A DNA stretch of 64,000 nucleotides, taken from assembly GCA_020633315.1 (NCBI GenBank), contig JACKDV010000003.1, forward strand, positions 62,001-126,000, in the 5' to 3' direction. Position 1 is the stretch's first letter; the number at the start of each line of letters is the position of its first letter. Both the position numbers and the translations under genes were made by a program. Shown here one piece after another: positions 28,075 through 35,805 of the stretch. Origin of the DNA: Myxococcales bacterium. Lineage in GTDB: Bacteria; Myxococcota_A; Polyangia; Nannocystales; Nannocystaceae. The notes under the pieces are model-generated. The model was not told the origin of the DNA and did not search any database. It saw nothing but the letters and a program-made list of their open reading frames with translations.

Positions 28075-28356
28075 ATGGACGGCGCCAAGGCCTACATCCT
28101 TCCCGTCGTCGCGGCGCTGGTGCTGGCGGGCTACTACGCCTGGTCGGCGATGTCCGACGGGGCGACGACCGAGACGCCCGAGACCAAGGCACCCCAGGGT
28201 GCCCCCAAGGCGCGCGCGACCCGGCCGGCGCACGAGGCCACGCCCGAGGCCGCGGACGAGCTCGAGGCTCCGCCCGGGGAGACCAAGGCCACGCCCGACC
28301 TCGGCTCCGCCGAGCCCGAGCCCTCGGCGGTCGACGGCACGGTCGGCGCCGGGTAG
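28075..28356 (+). CDS. Small single-pass membrane protein, acidic tail
   Basis: 93 aa. One N-terminal hydrophobic helix (about residues 8-22) followed by a disordered Pro/Glu/Thr-rich acidic tail. No known family. It sits between the aminopeptidase (70 bp upstream) and lysoplasmalogenase (67 bp downstream) genes in the same direction. The frame beats its alternatives because it starts with a plausible membrane anchor, but a small acidic ORF in high-GC DNA could be spurious. Confidence 0.5.
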   Translation: MDGAKAYILPVVAALVLAGYYAWSAMSDGATTETPETKAPQGAPKARATRPAHEATPEAADELEAPPGETKATPDLGSAEPEPSAVDGTVGAG

Positions 28357-28423
28357 CCGCCTGCACGCGAGCCACGGCCGCCCGCTTCGCGCTCGGGCCG
28401 GTCGTGGGTATGGTGGCGCGGAC

Positions 28424-29056
28424 ATGCTGCTGCCCGTCGTCGTCACCCTGGTCGCCCTCGCCGTGCTCCTCGTGGGAGAGCTCCGCGAGCACCGAACGAC
28501 CCTTCGGCTGGCCAAGCCCGTCGCCTCCACCGGCTTCGTGGCGACGGCCCTGGCCGCCGGCGCGCTGGAGGGACCCTACGGCCGAGCCGTGCTCGCGGCC
28601 CTCGTGCTGTCGTGGGTGGGCGACGTGTGCCTGCTGTCCCGCCGCCAGGGCTGGTTCCTCGCGGGGCTGGTGGCCTTCCTGCTCGGTCACCTGGCCTTCG
28701 GGGTCGCCTTCGCGGTGCACGGCGTGACCGCTGGCTGGGTGACGGGGCTCGCCCTCGCCCTCACCCTGCCCGCGATGCTGGTGCGCCGCTGGCTGGCGCC
28801 CTACCTGCCCTCCGCCATGCGACGACCGGTCGACGCCTACATCGTGGTGATCAGCGCGATGGTGGCCATGGCGATCGCGGCCACCATCGCCGGGGGCACG
28901 GCACGGATCGCCATCGGGGCGATCATGTTCTATCTGAGCGACCTGTCGGTGGCCCGCGACCGCTACGTGCGACGCGAGGCCAGCAACCGCCTGTGGGGCC
29001 TGCCGCTGTACTACGGGGCGCAGCTGGTGCTGGCCAGCACCATCGCGGCTGCCTGA
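28424..29056 (+). CDS. Lysoplasmalogenase (YhhN/TMEM86 family)
   Basis: 210 aa integral membrane protein with about 7-8 helices. Family features: KPVASTGFVATAL near the N-terminus, LSWVGDVCLL with the conserved Asp, and the C-terminal FYLSDLSVARDRY and GLPLYYGAQLVL. The family hydrolyses the vinyl ether of lysoplasmalogens; plasmalogens are notable myxobacterial membrane lipids, so the function is apt. ATG at 28424 was chosen because it starts directly with the first helix. Confidence 0.88.
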   Translation: MLLPVVVTLVALAVLLVGELREHRTTLRLAKPVASTGFVATALAAGALEGPYGRAVLAALVLSWVGDVCLLSRRQGWFLAGLVAFLLGHLAFGVAFAVHGVTAGWVTGLALALTLPAMLVRRWLAPYLPSAMRRPVDAYIVVISAMVAMAIAATIAGGTARIAIGAIMFYLSDLSVARDRYVRREASNRLWGLPLYYGAQLVLASTIAAA

Positions 29057-29138
29057 GCGAGACGGCCGATCACCGCCTCGCGGGATCGAGCGAGCATGGG
29101 CGGGCGGCAGCCCGGCCCGTGGCCTGCGGCCTCGCGGC

Positions 29139-29954
29139 TCAGCCTTCGTCGCCCGCGGGCTCGGGCTCGGGCTCGGGCTCCGGCTCCGGCTCGGGGTCTG
29201 GCTCGCTGCCATCGTCCCCGGCCGGCTCGCCCCCGTCCTCGCCGCTCGGCTGCGGCCGCTTCTTCTTCTTTTTCTTCTTCTTGGGCTTCTTGGGCGCAGC
29301 CGGCTCCTCGGGCCCGGGCTCCTCGCCGCCCTCGTCCTCGCCCGCAGGCGTGGCCTCGCCGCCCTCGGCCTCGCCGCCCTCGTCCTCGCCCGCGGGCGCG
29401 GCCTCCTCGGAGCCGCCCTCCTCCCCGCCACCGGTCGACCCGGCCGCCGGCTCGCCCTCGGTCGCCTCGGCCCCGTCGCCGCCGGTGCCCTCCGACTCGG
29501 CCTCGGCCGCCGCCGCGCGTCCCTCCTCGATCCTCGCCCATGCGGACGCCAGCTCGGGATGGACCGGATCGAGGGCCTTCAGCGCATCGTGGGCCTGCGC
29601 CGCGGCTTCCCAGTTGCCGCCCGCCACCGCGTCCTGCAGGCGCTTGGCGGCCTCGGTCACGGCGGGGTTCTCCGCGGGCTCCTCGGGAGGCGTCTCGGTG
29701 GCCTTGGGATCCACCGTCGGCGGCTCCACGCGCTCCTCGGCGGGCGGGGTGATGCCCATCTCCACCCGGATCGCGGCCCCGGCCACGCCGGCGCCCACGT
29801 AGAGCAGCGACGAGACCCCGGCCACGATCCCGGCCGCCCGGGCCGAGCGCTGCCCGACCTTGGCCGCGACGTACATCATCAGCGAGACGGCCAAGCCGAC
29901 CAGGGTGGCCCAGATGGCCCAGGTGATCACCATGTCGAGCTGCTCGGGGGGCAT
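29139..29954 (-). CDS. Membrane protein with long low-complexity Glu/Pro/Lys tail
   Basis: 271 aa from ATG 29954 (MPPEQLD). Two N-terminal helices (about 8-30 and 39-63), then a short helical region around NWEAAAQAHDALKALDP that may be a single TPR-like hairpin. The rest is low complexity: imperfect copies of a GEDEGGEAEGGEATPA-like unit, a lysine run within KKPKKKKKKKKRP, and an EP dipeptide tract. The tail probably is disordered and either cytosolic or spans the envelope. Function unknown; the repeat DNA is prone to length change. Confidence 0.7.
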   Translation of the reverse strand: MPPEQLDMVITWAIWATLVGLAVSLMMYVAAKVGQRSARAAGIVAGVSSLLYVGAGVAGAAIRVEMGITPPAEERVEPPTVDPKATETPPEEPAENPAVTEAAKRLQDAVAGGNWEAAAQAHDALKALDPVHPELASAWARIEEGRAAAAEAESEGTGGDGAEATEGEPAAGSTGGGEEGGSEEAAPAGEDEGGEAEGGEATPAGEDEGGEEPGPEEPAAPKKPKKKKKKKKRPQPSGEDGGEPAGDDGSEPDPEPEPEPEPEPEPAGDEG

Positions 29955-30048
29955 GGGCGTCTCCTCGGCCGGGACGGTCCCCCGGCACCGTGGCGAGCAT
30001 AGCCCAGGGCCGCGGCCTCCGACCATGGCCAGGGACCTGGGCGCGCGC

Positions 30049-30909
30049 TCAGTGCTGGTCGTAGATCTCCTCGCCCGCCTCCACCGCCACCGGCAGGCGG
30101 TTCTCGGCCGGCGGCACCGGGCAGTTGAAGTGCTCGCTGTAGGCACACCAGGGGTTGGTGAGGCGATTGAGGTCGAGCACGGGGGCGCCCTCGGCCGGCA
30201 GCGCCACCTCGAGGTAGCGCCCCACCGGATAGGTGCTGGTGCCGGTGGTCTCGTCGGTGAGCGGGACCAGCAGCGGGCCGCCCTCGACCGCGCCCGACCG
30301 ATAGCCTGCAAGCGCGATGGGCTGGCCCAGCAGCTCCGCTCGCAGCACCCCGGCCCGCACGAAGGTCTTGCTCAGGCCCCGGCTGGTCGACAGCTCGATC
30401 GAGGGCAGCTCGGGGTCGGGCTCCCAGCGCGCGGGCACGATGAAGCGAGCGTCCGCGGGAAACCAGCGCAGCCCGTCGAAGGCCTGGCGCCCGGGCGCCT
30501 CGGGGTCGAGCACCAGCACCCGCAGCGTGCCCGACTGCGGGCTGGTCTGCAGGGTGAGGCGCCCGAGCGCGATGGTCCGCGGCTCGGTCAGCGCGACCTC
30601 GGTGGGGCCACAGCCCTCCAGACAGCGCGCCCCCTCGTCGGTCACCGACAGCCGCACCCGAGGCGCGCCGGCGGGCGGCGAGAGGCTGGGCTGGCCATCG
30701 ACCACGCCCAGCTCGAGGACCTGGCCGGGCTCCACGTAGTGGGAGGCCACCGCCGCCAGCGGCCCCTGGGGGCCGCTCACCGATCCCTCGTGCTCCTGCT
30801 GGAAGGCCTCGGCCTCCTTCAGCGTCCAGCCCGGAGGCAGGACGGGCGGCGAGGCGCAGCCGGCCACGACCAACGCCCAGGGCATCAACGACAGACCGGC
30901 GCGGAGCAT
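30049..30909 (-). CDS. DUF1684 lipoprotein
   Basis: 286 aa. Lipobox VVAGC (Cys 18). The C-terminal two thirds match DUF1684: the ordered features GRYLEVAL, LDLNRLTNPWCAYSEHFNCP, PPAENRLPVAVEAGEEIY are diagnostic. Role unknown; the family is found in bacteria as secreted or lipid-anchored proteins. Its start lies 13 bp after the stop of the DUF938 methyltransferase on the same strand, so the two probably share a transcript. Confidence 0.88.
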   Translation of the reverse strand: MLRAGLSLMPWALVVAGCASPPVLPPGWTLKEAEAFQQEHEGSVSGPQGPLAAVASHYVEPGQVLELGVVDGQPSLSPPAGAPRVRLSVTDEGARCLEGCGPTEVALTEPRTIALGRLTLQTSPQSGTLRVLVLDPEAPGRQAFDGLRWFPADARFIVPARWEPDPELPSIELSTSRGLSKTFVRAGVLRAELLGQPIALAGYRSGAVEGGPLLVPLTDETTGTSTYPVGRYLEVALPAEGAPVLDLNRLTNPWCAYSEHFNCPVPPAENRLPVAVEAGEEIYDQH

Positions 30910-30922
30910 GCGAGGCGAGAGT

Positions 30923-31516
30923 CTACCCCCGTCGCCGCAGCACCACCGTGAGGTTGTTGGCCGGCATCACCACCACCTCCTCGAGGCCCAGCCCGTGGCC
31001 CTCGGCCTCGCGCTCCACCTGCCGCAGCTCGCGGACCCCCCATCGCGGGTCGCGCTCGCGTAGCGAGGCATCGAAGGCGCGGTTGCTCGGCGCGGTCTCG
31101 CCGTCGACCACGTAGGGCCCATACAGCAGCAGCGGCCCGCCCACCGGCAGCACCCGGCTGGCCCCCTGCAGCAGGCCCTGGGTCGCCTCCCACGGCGAGA
31201 TGTGGATCATGTTGATGCACATCATCGCGTCGGCCGCGGTGATGGGCCACGGCCAGGCGGTGACGTCGAGCGCCAGCGGCCGCGCCACGTTGGGCAGCCC
31301 CTCGTGCTCCACCCAGGCCTCGATGCTCGCCCGGGCGGTGGGATCGGGATCGGTGGGCTGCCACCGCAGCTCGGGCAGCGCGGCCCCGAAGCTCACCGCA
31401 TGCTCGCCGGAGCCCGAGGCCACCTCGAGCACCGTGCCCCGGGCGGGCAGGCGGGAGCGAATCACGTCGAGGATGGCCTCGCGGTTGCGGGCCACCGCGG
31501 GATAGCGAAGGCGCAT
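30923..31516 (-). CDS. DUF938 family SAM-dependent methyltransferase-like protein
   Basis: 197 aa from ATG 31516 (MRLRYPAVARNREAI). Matches the DUF938 (UPF0585) family: VLEVASGSGEHA as SAM-binding motif I, WQPTDPDP, the MMCINMIHISPWEATQGLL block, and LLLYGPYVVDGE. Family length is about 200 aa. Substrate not known. Divergent from the DUF692 fusion gene with about 100 bp between starts. Confidence 0.9.
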   Translation of the reverse strand: MRLRYPAVARNREAILDVIRSRLPARGTVLEVASGSGEHAVSFGAALPELRWQPTDPDPTARASIEAWVEHEGLPNVARPLALDVTAWPWPITAADAMMCINMIHISPWEATQGLLQGASRVLPVGGPLLLYGPYVVDGETAPSNRAFDASLRERDPRWGVRELRQVEREAEGHGLGLEEVVVMPANNLTVVLRRRG

Positions 31517-31615
31517 GGTCGGGGCAGCATACCCGCCTCGCCCGCGGCGCCGTGAGCCTGCGCCGCCCCGTGGGCCCTTGCCCGCGCGGGAGCCTGGCTC
31601 GATGATGCTCGGACG

Positions 31616-33331
31616 ATGCGCGCCTCCGGCACCTCCCCCACCGGCGTGGGCCTGGGCCTGCGCTGGGCCTTCATCGACGAGGTGGCGGCGGGCCGGGCCC
31701 CGGAGTCGATCCGCTTCTTCGAGGTCTCGCCCGAGAACTACATGCGCCGCGGCGGCGCGATCCCCCGCGCCCTCGACCTCGTGGCCGAGCGCTACCCCAT
31801 CCTCACCCACGGCCTGATGATGAACGTGGGCGGGACCACCGAGCTCGACCCCGCCTACCTCGAGGAGCTGCGCCGCTTCTGCGAGCGCATGAGCAGCCCC
31901 TTCCACAGCGACCACCTGTGCTGGACGGGCAGCGACGGCGCCATCTTGCAGGACCTGCTGCCCCTGCCCCACGACGAGGCCACGATCGTGCGCTGCGTGG
32001 ATCAGATCGCGCGGATCCAAGACGCGCTGGGCCGGCCCTTCGCGGTGGAGAACATCTCGTACTACCTGGTGCCCGGCGGCGGGCTGCCCGAGGCCGAATT
32101 CATCACCGAGGTGGTCGAGCGCTCCGGCTGCGGGCTGCTGCTCGACGTCAACAACGTGGCCGTCAACGCCGACAACCACGGCTTCGATCCGCTCGAGCTC
32201 ATCCGCTCCCTGCCGCTGTCGCGGGTGGTGCAGCTCCACGTGGCCGGCGGCGAGCGGCGGCCCCACCTCGACGACCTCATCATCGACACCCACGGCACCG
32301 ACGTGAGCCCCCGGGTCGAGCAGCTGATGGCCTGGGTGATCGAGCGGCTGGGACCGCTGCCGGTGATCTACGAGCGCGACCACGACATCCCGCCGCTGCC
32401 CGAGCTCGGCCGGCAGGTGGCCCGCCTGCAGGAGGTCTATGACGAGGCGCTGGCGCGCTTCGAGGGCACGCGGCCCCCGGACCCCGAGCGCGAGCGCAGC
32501 CGGGTGCCGGGCATCGGCTCGCTCATGGGGATCCAGCGGGGCATGTCGCGGATCATCCTCGACCGCGAGGCCGAGCAGGAGCTGCCCCGGGACGCCGCGA
32601 CCTGGCTGCGCCAGCAGGGCGTGCGGCACCCCGATCACGAGACCATGGCCGAGCTGGGGCCCCCGCGCCTGCTCGTCTATCGCTCGCTGGTGCGCGCGGG
32701 CCTGCGCTCGGTGATCCGCGCCTTCCTGCCCCGCACCATGGCCCGCCTGGGCGAGGACGCCTTCGAGCGCAGCTTCGACGACTGGCTGCACGAGGCCGCG
32801 CCCCGCTCTCGCTTCCTGCGCGACGTGCCGGCCGAATTCGTGCGCTGGGCCGCCTCGTCGTGGCCGCACGATCCCGAGCTGCCCGACTACCTGGTGGACC
32901 TGGCCCGGCTCGAGGTGCTCGAGGCCGAGGTCGACGCGGCCCCCGATCCCCCGCCGCCCGAGGGCATGGTGGACGCGCTGGTCCTCGATCGGCCGCTGGT
33001 GTGGAACGGCGCGCTGGCGCTGGCCCGCTTCGCCCATGCGGTCCACGAGCTGCCCACGGCCCTCGACGATCGCAGCGAGCCCACGCGCGAGCCCACGCGG
33101 CTGCTGGTGTATCGCGATGCCGAGCACGAGGTGCGGACCCTGGTGCTCAGCCCGCTCGCGGCCGAGGTGCTGCGGCGGCTGGTGGACCAGGGCGCCACCG
33201 TGCAGCAGGCGATTCCCGAGGGCGCGGTCGCGGCAGACGAGACGGTGGACGGCGAGGTGCTGGGGCGGCTGTCGGCCCTGCTCGCCGACCTCGCCGAGCG
33301 CGGCGTGCTGCGGGGCAGCACCCCCGGCTGA
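31616..33331 (+). CDS. DUF692 (MbnB/TglH-type) fused to DUF2063 (HvfC/MbnC-type)
   Basis: 571 aa. Residues about 1-285 are a DUF692 TIM barrel with the whole iron-ligand set of MbnB/TglH-like oxygenases: THGLMMNVGG, HSDHLCW, ENISYYL, LLLDVNNVAVNADNHG, QLHVAGGE, IDTHGTDV, YERDHDIPPL. Residues about 330-430 match DUF2063 (RLLVYRSLVRAGLRSVIRAF, LPRTMARLGEDAFERSF, PDYLVDLARLE), and 450-571 match the C-terminal part of HvfC/MbnC-like partners. Normally these are two neighbouring genes that modify a Cys-rich peptide. Here they are one chain, with no precursor peptide visible nearby. Expected: iron-dependent oxidation of peptidyl cysteine. Confidence 0.9.
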   Translation: MRASGTSPTGVGLGLRWAFIDEVAAGRAPESIRFFEVSPENYMRRGGAIPRALDLVAERYPILTHGLMMNVGGTTELDPAYLEELRRFCERMSSPFHSDHLCWTGSDGAILQDLLPLPHDEATIVRCVDQIARIQDALGRPFAVENISYYLVPGGGLPEAEFITEVVERSGCGLLLDVNNVAVNADNHGFDPLELIRSLPLSRVVQLHVAGGERRPHLDDLIIDTHGTDVSPRVEQLMAWVIERLGPLPVIYERDHDIPPLPELGRQVARLQEVYDEALARFEGTRPPDPERERSRVPGIGSLMGIQRGMSRIILDREAEQELPRDAATWLRQQGVRHPDHETMAELGPPRLLVYRSLVRAGLRSVIRAFLPRTMARLGEDAFERSFDDWLHEAAPRSRFLRDVPAEFVRWAASSWPHDPELPDYLVDLARLEVLEAEVDAAPDPPPPEGMVDALVLDRPLVWNGALALARFAHAVHELPTALDDRSEPTREPTRLLVYRDAEHEVRTLVLSPLAAEVLRRLVDQGATVQQAIPEGAVAADETVDGEVLGRLSALLADLAERGVLRGSTPG

Positions 33332-33449
33332 GCCGAGCGCAGACCCGTCGATCCGAGCGCGGCCTGCTGCGGGAGCCGCCCGGGCTCGATGCCGTTGGTC
33401 GCTCGTGATGGATCGACGGCCCCGATGCCGCTGGCTACCCTACGCTCCG

Positions 33450-34451
33450 ATGAGCGAGGACGCCCCCACCCCATCGCAGCTTCGCCAAGCTCGTGCCCGC
33501 CTGGGCGATTGCGTGCGGACCACCCCGGTGTGGAGCTGGCGAGGTCCCCGGCTGAGCGAGCGCTTCGGCGACGAGGGCGAGGTGGTGCTCAAGCTCGAGG
33601 CCCTCCAGCTCACCGGCAGCTTCAAGGCGCGCGGCGCCCTGCTGCACCTGCTCGACCTCGACGACGCCGCGCGGGCCCGCGGGGTCACGGCCGTCAGCGC
33701 GGGCAACCATGCCCTCGCCGTGACCTTCGCCGCCAACGCCTGCGGCAGCACGGCCAAGGTGGTCATGCCCCGCTCCGCCGATCCGGCGCGGGTGGAGCGA
33801 TGTCGTCGCATGGGCGCCGAGGTGGTGCTGGTCGACGACGTCCACGCGGCCTTCGCCGAGGTTCGACGCATCGAGACCGACGAGGGCCGGACCTTCATAC
33901 ACCCCTTCGAGGGCTTCACCGTGGCGCTGGGCACCGGCACGGTGGGCCTGGAGCTGTGCGAGCAGGCGCCCGGGCTCGACGCGGTGATCGTGCCGATCGG
34001 CGGCGGGGGCCTGTGCGCCGGGGTGGCCGCGGCGGTCAAGCAGCTCTCGCCCAACACCGCCATCTACGGCGTGGAGCCACGCGGGGCCGACAGCATGCAC
34101 CGCAGCTTCGCCGCCGGCCGGCCCATGGCGATCGAGCGGGTCCAGACCATCGCCGACAGCCTGGGGGCTCCCCACGCCGAGCCCTACAGCTTCGCGCTGT
34201 GCCGGCGCTTCGTGGACGATCTGGTGCTGGTGGACGACGACGAATTGCGCGGCGCGATGGCGATGCTGTTCGAGGAGGTCAAGCTGGCGGTGGAGCCCGC
34301 GGGAGCGGCCGCCACGGCGGCGCTGCTGGGGCCGCTGCGCGAGCGCCTGGCGGGCCAGCGCGTGGGGCTCATCGTGTGCGGGGCCAACGTGGATCCGCGG
34401 GTGTTTGCCGAGCACGTGGTCCGCGGGCAGGCATGGCTGGATCGAGGGTGA
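33450..34451 (+). CDS. Threonine/serine dehydratase-like PLP enzyme
   Basis: 333 aa from ATG 33450 (MSEDAPT). Fold type II PLP enzyme: the PLP lysine in GSFKARGA, SAGNHALAV, phosphate-binding GGGGLCAG, and a Ser/Cys region VCGANVDP at the end. It has no C-terminal ACT domain, so it resembles catabolic threonine dehydratase or serine/threonine racemase rather than biosynthetic IlvA. Reaction: deamination of Thr/Ser to a 2-oxo acid, or racemisation. It lies 118 bp after the DUF692 fusion; co-transcription possible. Confidence 0.88.
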   Translation: MSEDAPTPSQLRQARARLGDCVRTTPVWSWRGPRLSERFGDEGEVVLKLEALQLTGSFKARGALLHLLDLDDAARARGVTAVSAGNHALAVTFAANACGSTAKVVMPRSADPARVERCRRMGAEVVLVDDVHAAFAEVRRIETDEGRTFIHPFEGFTVALGTGTVGLELCEQAPGLDAVIVPIGGGGLCAGVAAAVKQLSPNTAIYGVEPRGADSMHRSFAAGRPMAIERVQTIADSLGAPHAEPYSFALCRRFVDDLVLVDDDELRGAMAMLFEEVKLAVEPAGAAATAALLGPLRERLAGQRVGLIVCGANVDPRVFAEHVVRGQAWLDRG

Positions 34452-34470
34452 GCCTCGTCGAGGGCTCGCC
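34447..34470 (+). terminator. Hairpin at the dehydratase stop
   Basis: GGTGAGCC (34447-34454) pairs with GGCTCGCC (34463-34470) with one G-U pair and an 8-nt loop; the TGA stop is within the left arm. No U-run. Confidence 0.35.
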
Positions 34471-34995
34471 TCGAGCTTCGGATCGGCGCCCTCGCTCGAC
34501 GCTCATCTGCCCCTCCGCATCGTCGAGACCCCCCCCCTCGGGGCGCCACTCGAAAAGCGTGTAACGCGCACGATCCCGAGATCGGGTGGGGCAGAACGTT
34601 CCAGGACGTCTGGGATCCCCGCGCTCTACGGCGCCGGAGGTCCTGGAACCTGCGGTGACGCACCCGGATCGAGGCTCTGGAGGTCCCCGGACCTCTCGGA
34701 CCGCTCCCCAGACGGGTCCCCAAAGGTCCCGGGACCTCTCGGACCGCTCCCCAGACGGGTCCCCGGAGGTCCCAGGACCTCCGTTTCGTCCCTGATTCCT
34801 GCGGCTCGAGCCCACCCGAGGCCGGAGCACCCGGCCCCCCAGTGGCACTGGATGACCCGGAACCTTCCCATCCATTGCCGAGGCCTCTCGCCGTGGATCG
34901 GAATCGGGCATTTCGCTCACTGTCACTGCCGATACCGATTTTGTTCGAACGGGTCGCGTGCTCTCGGCCCCCGACCGGGGGATGCTCGCTCGGGC
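34452..34995. other. 544 bp non-coding gap
   Basis: No convincing gene on either strand. Apart from the terminator hairpin and the 43-bp repeat array, the last about 120 bp (34880-34995) are less GC-rich than the flanks and precede the ATG at 34996; the promoter of the next gene probably lies here, though no clear -35/-10 pair is visible. Confidence 0.6.
34596..34780. repeat. Tandem palindromic repeat array, exact 43-bp period
   Basis: Four 14-bp dyad cores, AGGTCC-NN-GGACCT or a close variant, start at 34638, 34681, 34724 and 34767, exactly 43 bp apart; a degenerate fifth core lies at 34596. The 29-bp stretches between the last three cores (34695-34723 and 34738-34766) are identical except for the final two bases, while the first (34652-34680) has diverged. 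The core at 34724 is a perfect 14-bp palindrome. The array fills a 544 bp gap between two + strand genes. It is not CRISPR because the spacers repeat. The period is near four helical turns, as for a protein-binding array (inference). Confidence 0.85.
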
Positions 34996-35778
34996 ATGAG
35001 TGAATCGATCGACCCCGCCCCCTATGTCACCGCGCCTCGCCTCACCGTGCGCTCCGGTCTGTCCCTGGCCAAGATGCTGCTCGCGGTCGTGCCCGACGGA
35101 GCCGGCCCGGGAGTGCATGCGGGCGCGCAGGCGCTCCGCGATGCGGCGCTCGATCTCGAGGCCAAGTGGAAGGCCAACGAGAGCGCGCCCAAGGCCATGG
35201 ACGTGCGGCCGCTCGACACCCAGCTCGATCGGATGTGGGGCGTGCTCGAGCGCAGCCTGGATCGCTACACGGTGCTGCCCAGCGGCGACGAGGATCGCTC
35301 CCGCGCGGCCCAGCTCGACGAGGCGCTGTTCTACGATGGCCTGGGCTTCCTCAAGCTGCGCTATGTGGAGCAGCATGCCGAGAGCCAGCGTCGGATCGAC
35401 CGGATCGCCGAGGAGGGGCTGCGCGAGGATCTCGATCGACTGGTGGGGCCCAAGTTCGTGGAGGCGCTGCACGAGGCCCACCAGGCCTATGGCGATGCGC
35501 TGGGGATCACGGCGCCGAGCGAGCCGCGGCCGAGCCTGGAATCGCTGCTCGAGCCGCTGCGGGCGGTGGGGCGAGCGGTCGTCGGGCATGCGGTGCAGCT
35601 GCTCGCCTTCGGGGCCGACCCGACCCAGGTGGAGGCGGCGCGCCGCGCCCTCGCGCCCATCGATGCGTTCCGGGCCGCGGCCCGCCGCACCAAGGGCAGC
35701 GACGAGGACGACGAGGCGCCGCTGCCCGAGGGCGCGCCGCCCCCCGACGCCGCGATGCCGCCGCTGCCGGAGGAATGA
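34996..35778 (+). CDS. Hypothetical cytosolic helical protein
   Basis: 260 aa. No signal peptide or membrane helix. Mostly alpha-helical with basic-acidic alternation (LDRMWGVLERSLDRY, RRIDRIAEEGLREDLDRL) and an acidic Pro-rich C-terminus. No family recognised. It is the first gene after the 43-bp palindrome array, so if that array is an operator this is the likeliest target. Converges on the Sco fusion gene. Confidence 0.65.
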   Translation: MSESIDPAPYVTAPRLTVRSGLSLAKMLLAVVPDGAGPGVHAGAQALRDAALDLEAKWKANESAPKAMDVRPLDTQLDRMWGVLERSLDRYTVLPSGDEDRSRAAQLDEALFYDGLGFLKLRYVEQHAESQRRIDRIAEEGLREDLDRLVGPKFVEALHEAHQAYGDALGITAPSEPRPSLESLLEPLRAVGRAVVGHAVQLLAFGADPTQVEAARRALAPIDAFRAAARRTKGSDEDDEAPLPEGAPPPDAAMPPLPEE

Positions 35779-35805
35779 GCCCCCGCCCGAGCCGTCCGAG
35801 CGCCG

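Noticed and set aside
29160..29440. Possible frameshift in the low-complexity tail
   Set aside because: The Glu/Pro/Gly tract stays in one frame to a stop and is typical of disordered tails.
34596..34780. CRISPR array
   Set aside because: The spacers between palindromic cores are near-identical, not unique, and no cas genes are present.
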